A stretch of DNA of 64,000 nt from Coriobacteriaceae bacterium (GTDB taxonomy: Bacteria; Actinomycetota; Coriobacteriia; Coriobacteriales; Coriobacteriaceae), in assembly GCA_902364645.1 (NCBI GenBank), contig CABJEP010000003.1, positions 62,001 to 126,000 of the forward strand. The letters are read 5' to 3'. Shown in pieces: positions 27,603 to 37,556 of the stretch (positions are counted from its first letter, which is position 1; each line of letters opens with the position of its first letter). The position numbers and the translations under genes are program-made. Below the pieces are notes generated by a model. It was not told where the DNA came from and ran no database searches. It saw only the letters and a list, made by a program, of their open reading frames with translations.

Positions 27603-27616
27603 GTGACAAAGCTCAC
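27603..27616. promoter_or_regulatory. Candidate response-regulator operator in the divergent promoter region
   Basis: GTGACAAAGCTCAC contains the inverted half-sites GTGA/TCAC. It lies in the 197-base gap between the kinase and the ABC ATPase start, 69 bases before the latter. Assigned by position and symmetry only. Confidence 0.35.
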
Positions 27617-27684
27617 TGGTGCGCGCCGGCGGTTCCTGCGATGATGCAATCGTACCGGGCCGCAATCAACAGAAGGGCCGCCTC

Positions 27685-28623
27685 ATGACAGACATCGTCC
27701 ACGTCGAAAATCTCGTCAAGCGCTACGACGATCTTATTGCGCTCGACCACTTTAATCTGAGCATCGCCCCCGGCGAGATCTTTGGCCTGCTGGGCCCCAA
27801 CGGCTCGGGCAAGACCACGTCCATCAACTGCATTCTGCAGCTGCTCTCCTACGACAAAGGCACTATCGAGCTGTTCGGTGAACCCATGACGCCCACGCGC
27901 TATGACCTCAAGCGCCGCATCGGCGTGGTGCCGCAGCAGGTGGCGGTGTTCGACGAACTCACCGTGCGCGAGAACATCGACTATTTCTGTAGTCTCTACG
28001 TCAGCGACCGCAAGCGCCGCCGCGCGCTCGTGGACGAGGCGATCGACTTTGTCGGCCTGGGCGACTTTACCAAGTTCCGCCCCGGCAAGCTCTCGGGTGG
28101 CCTGGCGCGCCGCCTCAACATTGCCTGCGGCATCGCGCACAAGCCCGAGCTCATCTTTTTTGACGAGCCCACGGTGGCGGTCGACCCGCAGAGCCGCAAC
28201 GCCATCCTGGAGGGCATCTGCCGCCTGCGCGACGAGGGCGCCACGGTGGTGTATACCAGCCATTACATGGAGGAAGTCGAGCAGATCTGCAGCCGCATCA
28301 TGATCATGGACGGCGGGCGCGTGCTGGCACAGGGCACCAACGACGAGCTCAAGCGCATGATCCAGATGGGCGAGCGCGTGACTGTCGAGGTCGGCGCCGT
28401 CGAGGCCGCCACGGTCGAGCGGCTGCGCGCTCTCGAGCACGTGCTTTCGGTCGAGCTGTCCGGCGGCGAGCTCGTCTGCACCTGCGAGGCGAGCCCGCAC
28501 AACCTGGTGGACATCCTCGACACGCTGCGCGCCGCCGACGTGGCGCTCGGCCGCGTGTGGAGCGAGCCGCCGACTCTCAACGACGTGTTCCTCGAGATCA
28601 CCGGCCGCGAGCTGCGCGACTAG
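27685..28623 (+). CDS. ABC transporter ATP-binding protein (ABC-2 exporter)
   Basis: 312 aa from the ATG at 27685, with AGAAGG upstream; the extended frame from 27619 has no support. Walker A is GPNGSGKTT, signature LSGGLARRLNIACG, Walker B ELIFFDEPT, H-loop YTSHYMEEV. The C-terminal ~80 residues form the accessory domain common in NodI/CcmA/drug-export ATPases. It heads a three-gene operon with two permeases. Context with the divergent two-component system suggests export or detoxification of a membrane-active compound; the substrate is unknown. Confidence 0.93.
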   Translation: MTDIVHVENLVKRYDDLIALDHFNLSIAPGEIFGLLGPNGSGKTTSINCILQLLSYDKGTIELFGEPMTPTRYDLKRRIGVVPQQVAVFDELTVRENIDYFCSLYVSDRKRRRALVDEAIDFVGLGDFTKFRPGKLSGGLARRLNIACGIAHKPELIFFDEPTVAVDPQSRNAILEGICRLRDEGATVVYTSHYMEEVEQICSRIMIMDGGRVLAQGTNDELKRMIQMGERVTVEVGAVEAATVERLRALEHVLSVELSGGELVCTCEASPHNLVDILDTLRAADVALGRVWSEPPTLNDVFLEITGRELRD

Positions 28624-28632
28624 GGGGCGGCC

Positions 28633-29820
28633 ATGTTCAATACCATCATCACCACGCTCAAGACGCTATTGCGTCGACCGAGTACATGGGTTTGGGGCGC
28701 GATCTTTCCCATTGCGCTTTCAACGATGTTCATGTTTATGTTTGCGAACCTCAGCTCCGACGGCAAGGTCGACCCGGTGCCGGTGGCCGTCGTTGCCGAC
28801 GAAGCCTGGGAGGCCTCGTCCTTTAAGGACGTGGCGACCTCGCTTGCCAAGGAGGGCGACGATCAACTGCTCGAGATTCACGAGTGCGAGGATGCGGACG
28901 CCGCGAACCGTGCGCTCAAGTCCGGCGAGGTCGCGGGCATCTATACGGTCGACGCTGCGGGCACGCCCAAGCTCACGTTGCTGTCGAGCTATGACAGCTC
29001 GCGTGCGTCGACGGTGCTCATCGACCGCAGCATTCTGGAGACGGTGGCAAGCTCGTATACACAAAATGCCGAGCTCATGTCCCAGATTGCCCAGGACAAC
29101 CCGGCGGCGCTCGCCGATCCGGAGACGGTTGCGCGCGCCCTGTCGCTCGAGGGCGGAACCCGTCGCGTGAGCCTGACGCGCACCACGCCCGACGGCACGA
29201 CCATTTACTACTACGCGCTCTTTGGTCTGGTCGCGATGATGTCTGCCGAGTTTGCCGCCTTGAGCGTCGTCGACCTGCAGCCCAATCTGTCGGGCCTTGG
29301 CGCGCGCCGCTGCGTGGGTGGCCTTTCCAAGACGGCGTCGCTAGCCGGCATCTTTGTCGGCTCGTGGCTGGTTTCCTTTGCCTCGATGGCGGTCGCGATT
29401 GGCTACGTGCGCCTAGTCGTTGGCGTCGACTTTGGCGGGCGCGAGGGGCTGTGCCTGCTGGGCGGTGCTGCATCCGCGCTTGCCGCCACGGGCCTGGGGC
29501 TCTTTGTGGGCACGCTTCCCGTTAAGGGTGGCAAGGCGTCCAAGTCGGGCATCCTCACGGGCTTTGCCACCACGTGCGCCCTGTTCGCCGGCCTCTACGG
29601 CGAGCCGGCGATGGCACTTGCCGACGACGTCGCCCGCGCCTGCCCGGCCGAGTGCTGGCTCAATCCCGTCAAGCTTATCTGCGACATGTTCAACCGCCTG
29701 TATTTCTTTGAGGACCTGGGCCCCTTTGCCGTTCGCGCCGGCGCGCTCGTCCTGATGGCCCTGGTGTTCGTTGCCGCCGCCACGCTGATCTTTGGAAGGA
29801 GCCGCTATGAGCACCTTTAA
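28633..29820 (+). CDS. ABC-2 type permease (first)
   Basis: 395 aa. One N-terminal helix (residues ~20-40), a large extracytoplasmic domain (~45-190), then five to six C-terminal helices: the YhgE/ABC-2 permease layout. Starts nine bases after the ATPase, behind GGGGGCGG. Its 3' end overlaps the next permease by 14 bases. The two permeases differ in sequence and probably form a heterodimer with the ATPase. Confidence 0.88.
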   Translation: MFNTIITTLKTLLRRPSTWVWGAIFPIALSTMFMFMFANLSSDGKVDPVPVAVVADEAWEASSFKDVATSLAKEGDDQLLEIHECEDADAANRALKSGEVAGIYTVDAAGTPKLTLLSSYDSSRASTVLIDRSILETVASSYTQNAELMSQIAQDNPAALADPETVARALSLEGGTRRVSLTRTTPDGTTIYYYALFGLVAMMSAEFAALSVVDLQPNLSGLGARRCVGGLSKTASLAGIFVGSWLVSFASMAVAIGYVRLVVGVDFGGREGLCLLGGAASALAATGLGLFVGTLPVKGGKASKSGILTGFATTCALFAGLYGEPAMALADDVARACPAECWLNPVKLICDMFNRLYFFEDLGPFAVRAGALVLMALVFVAAATLIFGRSRYEHL

Positions 29821-31012
29821 GACCGCGCTTCGCATGGCGCTGGCGCACCCGTTCTACCTGCTCATCTATACGGTGTTCATCTCGCTCATGGGCGTATTCA
29901 TCGCGGCCTCGGTGAGCTGGAACTCGTCGCAGCTTACCGAGTACGAGCCCTACGACACCAACGTGATCGTGGTCGACCGCGACAATAGCGACCTTTCGCG
30001 GGCGCTTACCAAGCACCTAGGCTCACGCTTTGACCTGGTCACGGGCGTTGGTGACGACACGTACGACCTTGCGGATGCGCTCTCCAAGAGCAATAGCGCC
30101 AAGGGCAGCGCCGATTGCGTGTTCTTTATCCCGGAGGGGTTTGAGGACGATCTTGTTGCAGCCGCCCGTGCGGGGGAAGACCTGCCCAAGCTCGATGTGA
30201 CGTACGGCTCCGGTACCATGGCGGCGGCGCTCTCGTCTGCCGAGGCCTCGCGGTGGATCTCGCTCGCGGGCGCTGCGGCCGCACTTGAGCCCGCCGCCTC
30301 TAACGGCAGCGTCGCAAAGGCCGCCGAGCATGCCGCCGCCAAGCGCGCGAAGGTCGAGATTGAGCAGGTCAAGGTCTACTCGACTGCCGCCGCCACGCTC
30401 AAGTCGTACTTCAACTTTGGCGCGTACGCGATCATCTCGTCGGTCATCGTGTCGGTGGGATTGGTGTTCTCGGGCATGAACGAGCCCGAGCGCGTGCGCC
30501 GCATGGAGGCCAGCCCGGTCTCCGAGCGCCAGCGTTCGCTTGCTGTGTTCGCGGCTGCCGCGGTGCTCACCGTCTGCATTTGGCTCGTGTCGAGCATGAT
30601 GGGCGTCGTGGGCTTTGCCGGCGCGGTTGCCGAGGTCGGCGCGGGTCGTGTGTGCCTGGCGCTGGCGGCGACGTTTGCCCTGGCGTGCACGCCTCTGGCC
30701 GTTGGCTTTACGCTGTCGAGCTTGGGCGCGCGCGAGGAGCTGCTCAACGGCGTGGGCAACTTGCTTGGCATGCTCATGACGTTTTTGGGCGGCGCTTGGA
30801 TGCCGCTGTCGCTCATGGGCTCGGCCGTGCAGACCGCGGCGCATTTTGTGCCGACGTTTTGGGTGAACGACGCGATTGGCAAGGCGCTCGCCGCGGACCT
30901 GACGTCCACCGTGCTGGGCGACATCGCCTGCGATCTGGGCGTCACGGTGCTCTTTGCCGCGGCCATCGCCGCCGTAGGCCTAGCTCTCGCGCACAACAAA
31001 TCCCGCGCCTAG
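29807..31012 (+). CDS. ABC-2 type permease (second)
   Basis: 401 aa from the ATG at 29807, chosen because GGAAGGAG lies just upstream; an extended start at 29792 is less likely. Same topology as the preceding permease: helix at ~16-36, external domain (~40-200) with an Ala-rich helical segment, then six hydrophobic segments ending VGLALAHNKSRA. Overlaps the first permease, so it is translationally coupled. Confidence 0.88.
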   Translation: MSTFKTALRMALAHPFYLLIYTVFISLMGVFIAASVSWNSSQLTEYEPYDTNVIVVDRDNSDLSRALTKHLGSRFDLVTGVGDDTYDLADALSKSNSAKGSADCVFFIPEGFEDDLVAAARAGEDLPKLDVTYGSGTMAAALSSAEASRWISLAGAAAALEPAASNGSVAKAAEHAAAKRAKVEIEQVKVYSTAAATLKSYFNFGAYAIISSVIVSVGLVFSGMNEPERVRRMEASPVSERQRSLAVFAAAAVLTVCIWLVSSMMGVVGFAGAVAEVGAGRVCLALAATFALACTPLAVGFTLSSLGAREELLNGVGNLLGMLMTFLGGAWMPLSLMGSAVQTAAHFVPTFWVNDAIGKALAADLTSTVLGDIACDLGVTVLFAAAIAAVGLALAHNKSRA

Positions 31013-31017
31013 CCACC

Positions 31018-31108
31018 TAGTCATTGGGGACGTTCTTAAACGACTAGTCATCGGGGACAGTCTTTGCCGATTCGCCGGTCTGCCGGACGGGTTGGCAAGG
31101 ACTGTCCC
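31018..31108 (+). repeat. 91-bp direct repeat, left copy
   Basis: Matches 34716-34806 over the same 91 bases: 58 of the first 61 are identical and the last 16 (TGGCAAGGACTGTCCC) are identical. The copy contains an internal inverted repeat, GGGACAGTC...GACTGTCCC. Together the two copies bracket the FtsX-type ABC operon. Confidence 0.85.
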
Positions 31109-31141
31109 AATATGCCGGCCTTTGGGACCACTCATTGGGGA

Positions 31142-31207
31142 CATACTCATTGGGGACAGACTTAAATGAGCGATTTCACTCATTTAAGTCTGTCCCCAAT
31201 GAGTATG
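31142..31207. repeat. Perfect 29-bp hairpin with 8-base loop
   Basis: 31142-31170 is the exact reverse complement of 31179-31207. The arms contain CTCATTGGGGACAGAC, the same TCATTGGGGAC core found in the 91-bp repeats. It may be a bidirectional terminator or a REP-like element between two ABC operons. Coverage: with the preceding repeat it fills most of the 317-base gap. Confidence 0.85.
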
Positions 31208-31329
31208 TTTACCCAATGACTACCCAATGACTAGTCTGAAATAAATTCCAGGCCTCGCTCCAAAAATAGTTCGCCTGGGTTTACTATTACCCTAGAAAAG
31301 TAGCAACAGGCTAACAATGGGGGGATAGC

Positions 31330-32043
<714 letters not shown>

Positions 32044-32051
32044 GCGACACC

Positions 32052-34718
32052 ATGACACCTCTCGCAAAGCGACTCCCGCGCGAGCTGCGCCGCAATATCG
32101 GCAAGTACCTGGGCATCTTTTTACTCATGTGCGGAAGCATCGCCCTTACCTCGGGCTTTTTGCTCGCGGCGCATTCCATCGGTTGCCTTATCGACGACAT
32201 GCGCGATGCGTACACGATCGAGGACGGCCGCGTGACCACCTCCTTCGAGGCCACCAAAGACCAGCTCAAGGCAGCCGAGGATGCGGCTGACGACGTCGGC
32301 GGCGTCACACTCTACAAGAATTTCTCCATCGACGCCATCATCAAAAAAACCGCCGGCGACGATGGCACCAAGCGCACGCTGCGCACCTATGCGCACCGCA
32401 CCAAGGTCGATATCGCGTCCTACTGTGAGGGCAGGCAGCCCAAGACGGACGATGAGGTGGCCATCGACCGCGTTTTTGCCACCAACAACGATCTTGCCGT
32501 GGGCGATAAGGTCGAGCTTGAGGGTCGCATCTACACTATCTGCGGCATCATGACCCAGCCCGATAGCCAGGCGCTGTTCCTCAATAATTCGGACTTTACG
32601 GTGAACACCATCACGTACGGCGTGGCCGAGGTCACCGATGCCGGCTTTGCCGCGCTCGAGGATGCCGGCGGCGCGCCTGCCTACACCTACTCCTTCATCT
32701 TTGCCGATCGCGATCTCTCCACTGCAGATCGCATCGATGCCGAACAGGACATGGTCGAGGCGCTGGCCGATGCCGATGCGCGCGTGGACGATCTGATCGA
32801 TGCCGATTCCAATCAGGGCATTGGCTATGCGCGCGACGACGTGGACGGCGACTCCATGATGTGGATGACGTTGCTCGACATCATCATCGTGATCATGGCG
32901 TTTGTCTTTGTGGTGCTCACTGACGCCACCATCGAGGAGGAGAGCGCCATCATTGGCACGCTGCTCGCCAGCGGCTATCGTCGACGCGAGATTGTGCTGC
33001 ACTACCTGGCACTTCCCGCCATCGTGGGCGTGGTCGCGGCGCTTTTGGGCACTGCGCTCGGCGTTGCGTTCTTTACCGAGCCCATGCGCGGTCTCTACTA
33101 CGGCTCGTACAGCCTGCCACCCTTCCAGGTGTACTGGAGCTGGGAGATCTTTGTGAAGTGCGCCGTGGTTCCCGCCGCCGCGCTCATCCTCATCACGCTG
33201 GTGGGCCTGCTTCGCAAAATGGGCAAGACGCCGTTGCAGTTCCTTCGTCACGAGGCGAGCGGCAAATCGGGCACCAAGCGTGGCCTGCAGCTGCCGGAGC
33301 GCATGGGTTTTGTTTCCCGCTTCCGCCTGCGTATCTTCCTGCGCAATCTGGGCAACTTTGCCACGCTCTTCGTGGGCATTGCATTTGCGTCGCTACTGCT
33401 GCTCTTTGGCCTGGCGATTCTGCCCACGATGACGCACTATGCGGACAACCTCGAGACGAGCCTGGTCGCTGAGCACCAGTACACGCTCAAGGCGCCGCTG
33501 GAGCTCGAGGGTACTGCCGAGGAGCGCGAGCAGTGGTCGGCACTCGAGCGCTTGCAGTCGGTTGACGGCGCGCTGCTTTCCGCCGCCCAGGATGCCGATG
33601 ACGCACTTGACGACGCGGCCGATGCGGCGCGGGCGGCAGCCGATGCCGCGACCGCGTCTCCGTCTGCCGAGAGCCTGGCCGCAGCGCAGGACGCGCTTGC
33701 CAAGGTCCAGGACAAGAAGGACGCGCTCTACGCACGCCTTGACGATCTTGCCGATGCCCTCGACTGCAACCGCGACGAGGCTATCGACCTGATTGACAAG
33801 GCCTCTAAGATCGACACTGACAACGACGATATCCACCCGGTCAATACGACCGACAACGGCACGGGTGCAATCGCGCAGGCCGAGAAATATGCCGTTTACC
33901 AGCTGCAATACGACCGCGGCGATGGTAATGGCGAGGAGACGATTTCCGTCTACGGCATCTCGCCCGATTCGCGCTATTGGAAAGACCTCAACGTCGGCGA
34001 TGGGCGCGTCGTCTTTGGCGGCGGTCTGCTCGATAAGTTTGGCTGGAGCGAGGGTCAGAAGGTCGCGCTCGGCGACAAGTACGAGGGCGAGCATTATTCC
34101 CTTGAGTACGCGGGCAAAGATTGTGTCTGGGGCTCCAAGTCGGACATGAATATCTATATGAGTATCGACGACTTTAACGAGCTGTTCGACAACGACGCCG
34201 CCTACTTTAACGGCTATGTGAGCGACGAGAAGCTCGACCTCGACGCTCGTTACTTTGCCGGCGACACCACGCCCGACGACATGCGTGCCGTGGGCGACCA
34301 GTTCATCGGCATGATGGGCAAAATGATCGGCATGATGGTCGGGCTCGCGGTGTTTATCTTCCTGCTGTTTATGTACCTGCTGACCAAGGCTGTGATCGAC
34401 CACAGCGCCCGTTCGATCAGCTACATGAAAGTCTTTGGCTATCGCGACAGCGAGATCTCGCATCTGTACATCCGCTCGATTACGCTGTGCGTGGTGGCGT
34501 CGCTCGTGCTGAGCCTGCCGGTCATAATTGGTTCGCTCACGGCCATCTTCCGCTCTATGTTGCTCGCCTACAACGGCAATATCGAGATCTACGTGCCCAC
34601 TTGGTCCATGGCTGCATGCATCGGCATTGGTTTTGCGACCTATCTGGTCGTGGCGCTGCTACACACGCGCTCTATCAAGCGCGTCAGCCTGGCCGAGGCC
34701 CTCAAAGTCCAAGAGTAG
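32052..34718 (+). CDS. FtsX-family ABC permease with coiled-coil external domain
   Basis: 888 aa from the ATG at 32052. One helix at ~22-45, a first external domain (~50-275), three helices (~280-390), a fourth at ~440-460, then a large external domain that includes an Ala/Asp-rich predicted coiled coil (~515-600), and three to four C-terminal helices (~755-880) ending ALKVQE. This two-module FtsX layout is seen in YvcS/BceB- or MacB-like mechanotransmission systems and in lipoprotein or peptide export. The substrate is unknown. An upstream non-ATG start at 32037, overlapping the ATPase stop, is possible but adds only five residues. Confidence 0.88.
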   Translation: MTPLAKRLPRELRRNIGKYLGIFLLMCGSIALTSGFLLAAHSIGCLIDDMRDAYTIEDGRVTTSFEATKDQLKAAEDAADDVGGVTLYKNFSIDAIIKKTAGDDGTKRTLRTYAHRTKVDIASYCEGRQPKTDDEVAIDRVFATNNDLAVGDKVELEGRIYTICGIMTQPDSQALFLNNSDFTVNTITYGVAEVTDAGFAALEDAGGAPAYTYSFIFADRDLSTADRIDAEQDMVEALADADARVDDLIDADSNQGIGYARDDVDGDSMMWMTLLDIIIVIMAFVFVVLTDATIEEESAIIGTLLASGYRRREIVLHYLALPAIVGVVAALLGTALGVAFFTEPMRGLYYGSYSLPPFQVYWSWEIFVKCAVVPAAALILITLVGLLRKMGKTPLQFLRHEASGKSGTKRGLQLPERMGFVSRFRLRIFLRNLGNFATLFVGIAFASLLLLFGLAILPTMTHYADNLETSLVAEHQYTLKAPLELEGTAEEREQWSALERLQSVDGALLSAAQDADDALDDAADAARAAADAATASPSAESLAAAQDALAKVQDKKDALYARLDDLADALDCNRDEAIDLIDKASKIDTDNDDIHPVNTTDNGTGAIAQAEKYAVYQLQYDRGDGNGEETISVYGISPDSRYWKDLNVGDGRVVFGGGLLDKFGWSEGQKVALGDKYEGEHYSLEYAGKDCVWGSKSDMNIYMSIDDFNELFDNDAAYFNGYVSDEKLDLDARYFAGDTTPDDMRAVGDQFIGMMGKMIGMMVGLAVFIFLLFMYLLTKAVIDHSARSISYMKVFGYRDSEISHLYIRSITLCVVASLVLSLPVIIGSLTAIFRSMLLAYNGNIEIYVPTWSMAACIGIGFATYLVVALLHTRSIKRVSLAEALKVQE

Positions 34719-34806
34719 TCATCGGGGACGTTCTTAAATGACTAGTCATTGGGGACAGTCTTTGCCGATTCGCCGGCTCGCTGGCCGTGCTGGCAAGGAC
34801 TGTCCC
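34716..34806 (+). repeat. 91-bp direct repeat, right copy
   Basis: Begins at the stop codon of the FtsX permease; see the left copy at 31018-31108. Centre-to-centre distance is 3698 bases. It includes the same internal GGGACAGTC/GACTGTCCC hairpin. Confidence 0.85.
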
Positions 34807-34825
34807 TAGCTGCCAGGTGGCGAGG

Positions 34826-34854
34826 CACTCATTTAAGTCTGTCCCCAATGAGTG
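34826..34854. repeat. Short REP-like palindrome
   Basis: CACTCATT and AATGAGTG flank TTAAGTCTGTCCC-type sequence. It is essentially one arm of the 29-bp hairpin at 31142-31207. Confidence 0.6.
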
Positions 34855-34875
34855 CCCAACGACTAGGTGTTGCGC

Positions 34876-34906
34876 TTGACTTTGACCCTGCTTCAACGGG
34901 TACCAT
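34876..34906 (+). promoter_or_regulatory. Probable sigma-A promoter of the DUF362 gene
   Basis: TTGACT (34876-34881) and TACCAT (34901-34906), spaced 19 bases apart, about 40 bases before the start codon. Confidence 0.45.
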
Positions 34907-34948
34907 CTCCTATGTCTGTAACGCCGTATAGACCGAGGGGATAGATCT

Positions 34949-36154
34949 ATGACCGCAACTGCACCCGTCGCACCGGCAAAGGTGTACTTTACCAACCTGC
35001 GCACGCATGCTCGCGAGAGCCAGCTCGACAAGCTCAAGCGCCTCATTCGCCGTGCCGGCATTGAGCAGATCGACTTTGAGAACAAGTTCGTCGCTATCAA
35101 GATTCACTTTGGCGAGCTGGGTAACCTGAGCTTTTTGCGCCCCAACTACGCCCGCGCCGTCGCGGACGTCGTGAAGGAGCTGGGCGGCAAGCCCTTCCTC
35201 ACCGACTGCAACACGCTCTACGTCGGTAGCCGCAAAAACGCGCTCGAGCACATCGACACCGCCTACCAGAACGGCTTTACCCCGTACGCCACGGGCTGCC
35301 AGGTCATCATCGCCGACGGCCTCAAGGGTACCGACGAGGCGCTCGTCCCGGTCGAGGGTGGCGAGTACGTGCGCGAGGCCAAGATCGGCCAGGCACTCAT
35401 GGATGCCGATATCGTGATCAGCCTTACGCACTTTAAGGGTCATGAGCAGGCCGGCTTTGGCGGCGCCATGAAGAACTTGGGTATGGGTGGCGGCAGCCGC
35501 GCCGGCAAGATGGAGCAGCATGCCGCCGGCAAGCCGAACGTCGCGACCGAGCACTGCATTGGCTGCCGTGCCTGTGAAAAGATCTGCGCGCACAACGCTA
35601 TCTCGTTCGACGACACCCGCGAGTGCGAGCTTGCCAACGGCAACACCCGCACGGTCCACGTGGCTGCCATCGACCACGATCGCTGTGTGGGCTGCGGCCG
35701 CTGCATCGGCGTTTGCAACCAGGACGCCATCAAGCCCGGCTATGACGCTGCGGCCGACGTGCTCAACTACAAGATCGCCGAGTACACCAAGGCCGTTGTC
35801 GACGGCCGCCCGAGCTTCCATATCTCACTGGCTATGGATATCAGTCCCAACTGCGATTGCCATCCCGAAAACGACACGCCCATCGTCAACGATATCGGCA
35901 TGTTCGCGAGCTTCGACCCGGTCGCCATCGACCAGGCCTGCGCCGATGCCGTTATGGCGTCCGAGCCGCTTCCCAACACTGAGCTCACCGACAGCGCCGC
36001 CAAGATGGAGCATGACCACGAGCATCTGGAGGGCGAGCAGGCCAAGGACCCCTTCTGCATCACGCATCCCGACACCGACTGGCGCGCGTGCATCGCGCAT
36101 GCCGAAAAGATCGGCCTGGGCACGAGCGAGTACGAGCTCATCGAGGTCAAGTAA
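34949..36154 (+). CDS. DUF362-family [4Fe-4S] protein
   Basis: 401 aa. The DUF362 core is split around two ferredoxin motifs at about residues 195-260: CIGCRACEKIC followed by CVGCGRCIGVCN (the first lacks the usual Pro after its fourth Cys). N-terminal part VAIKIHFGELGNLSFLRP and the later ALMDADIVISLTHFKGHEQAGFGGAMKNLGMG are family hallmarks. A CDCHPEN motif near residue 307 may add a metal site. Such proteins are cytosolic redox proteins of uncertain function, common in anaerobes. Monocistronic: its own promoter upstream and a terminator downstream. Confidence 0.9.
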   Translation: MTATAPVAPAKVYFTNLRTHARESQLDKLKRLIRRAGIEQIDFENKFVAIKIHFGELGNLSFLRPNYARAVADVVKELGGKPFLTDCNTLYVGSRKNALEHIDTAYQNGFTPYATGCQVIIADGLKGTDEALVPVEGGEYVREAKIGQALMDADIVISLTHFKGHEQAGFGGAMKNLGMGGGSRAGKMEQHAAGKPNVATEHCIGCRACEKICAHNAISFDDTRECELANGNTRTVHVAAIDHDRCVGCGRCIGVCNQDAIKPGYDAAADVLNYKIAEYTKAVVDGRPSFHISLAMDISPNCDCHPENDTPIVNDIGMFASFDPVAIDQACADAVMASEPLPNTELTDSAAKMEHDHEHLEGEQAKDPFCITHPDTDWRACIAHAEKIGLGTSEYELIEVK

Positions 36155-36206
36155 CACCTGTCTATTGGACATATCAAGCGCTTTTGTAGCGCAACGTTAG
36201 CAAAAG

Positions 36207-36240
36207 CCGCCCGTGAGCACAGCGCTCGCGGGCGGTTTTT
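36207..36240 (+). terminator. Rho-independent terminator of the DUF362 gene
   Basis: CCGCCCGTGAGC pairs with GCTCGCGGGCGG (one G-U pair), followed by TTTTT. The T-run overlaps the left arm of palindrome E5. Confidence 0.85.
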
Positions 36241-36368
36241 CGGAAGTATGCGGCAAATTCTGAGACCGCCGACCACACTGTGTTTTTTGCCAACAAAATC
36301 GCAGGTAAACCAGGTGCGAAACAGGGGTCTGGTCGGCAAGTTCAGATTTTGCCGCATACTTCCGAAAA
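36237..36368. repeat. Palindromic element E5 (third arm type)
   Basis: 27-base arms (36237-36263 and 36342-36368) are complementary at 26 of 27 positions and contain CGGAAGTATGCGGC, unrelated to the arms of E1-E4. The interior keeps the family plan: CCGACCAC against GTGGTCGG-like sequence (CTGGTCGG) and an apical core AAAATCGCAGGTAAACC. It lies between convergent genes. Confidence 0.75.
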
Positions 36369-36404
36369 CAGGGGTCAGCTGGAGCTGTAAATGCTGATAT
36401 TTGC

Positions 36405-37370
36405 CTAAAAATTCTCGTCGAGGAAGTTATCGACCGTATTCCAGTAGAGTTCGGGGTCAACTTGCGCGCTCTTGGCGTGGGTGGCGCCGTGGATAGTGAG
36501 CTTCTGTTTAACCTTGCTGGCGCACGCGTCGTAGTTTTGGTCGAGCATACTGTACGGTACAAAGGTGTCCCGGTCGCCATGGATAAATAGCATGGGGACC
36601 GTCGCGTGTTTAAGCTGTTCCACGCTGCTCGCCTTATGAAAGTCGTAGCCTGCGCGCACGTTGCACACCAAGTTTGCTACATCGAGCAAGGGAAAGCTGG
36701 GCAGGCCGAACACGTCCTTGAGCTGCAGAGAAAACTCGTCCCAAACACTCGTATAACCACAGTCCTCGATAATGCATTTTACATTTGCAGGCAGAGATTC
36801 CCCCGCGACGTTCATGGCCGTCGCCGCACCCATCGACTCGCCAAAGACCAGGATGCGCGCCTCGGGGTCGGCCTGAACGATGCGCCCGATCCACGCGATG
36901 ACATCGAGCCGCTCGGGCCAGCCCATGCCGATATAGTCGCCGCCGGAGCGCTCGTGGGCACGGGCGGCGGGCGCGAGCACGTTCATGCCGCGGTCGTGGA
37001 AGCGCTTGACGTATCGGGCCATGCCGATGGGCTCGTCGGTGTATCCGTGCAGGCAGATAGCGTAATCGTGCGTGCTTTCCGGGCCGGCAAAATACCAAGC
37101 GGCAAGCTCGGTTCCGTCATCTGCGGTGAGGCTGCTGCTCTCGCGATTCTCTTTAAACCACGCCCGCGCCTCGGTTCCCTCGGCATCCGGCTGCTCACTT
37201 TCTTTGCCGTCCTTGCCGTCCTGCATCATCTTCATGGTGTATGGCGCGCGGGGATTCAGCGCGAAGTCAAACAGAAAGTTGCCGGCAAATCCGAGCAGCG
37301 CAATGACAACCACCAGCGCAACGACGCCGGCTATCTTGAGCTTTCGATGGGAACGTGCGTTTTGAGACAT
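36405..37370 (-). CDS. Membrane-anchored alpha/beta hydrolase
   Basis: 321 aa. An N-terminal helix (residues ~12-35, VVALVVVIALLGFAGNFLF) acts as an anchor or uncleaved signal. The catalytic domain follows, with HGYTDEP near residue 110, nucleophile Ser in FGESMGA (~175), Asp in HGDRDTFVP (~275) and His in GATHAKS (~300). It resembles the serine aminopeptidase/YqkD-like hydrolase group; the substrate is unknown. Transcribed alone, convergent with the DUF362 gene. Confidence 0.88.
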   Translation of the reverse strand: MSQNARSHRKLKIAGVVALVVVIALLGFAGNFLFDFALNPRAPYTMKMMQDGKDGKESEQPDAEGTEARAWFKENRESSSLTADDGTELAAWYFAGPESTHDYAICLHGYTDEPIGMARYVKRFHDRGMNVLAPAARAHERSGGDYIGMGWPERLDVIAWIGRIVQADPEARILVFGESMGAATAMNVAGESLPANVKCIIEDCGYTSVWDEFSLQLKDVFGLPSFPLLDVANLVCNVRAGYDFHKASSVEQLKHATVPMLFIHGDRDTFVPYSMLDQNYDACASKVKQKLTIHGATHAKSAQVDPELYWNTVDNFLDENF

Positions 37371-37556
37371 AAGAAGCTTTCCTATAAGATGTTAATACAT
37401 CAACATTTAATGCAAGCGCATTATGGACGTTCACCGTTGATGCGTCAACAGGCAAAGAATGGGTAAACAAAGGGTCACGTATGGTGCAAATTTCGCACGC
37501 ACCCAGACGCTTTGATATAGTGTTGAGAACTCTTTACGTTGGAGGATGTAACCGGC

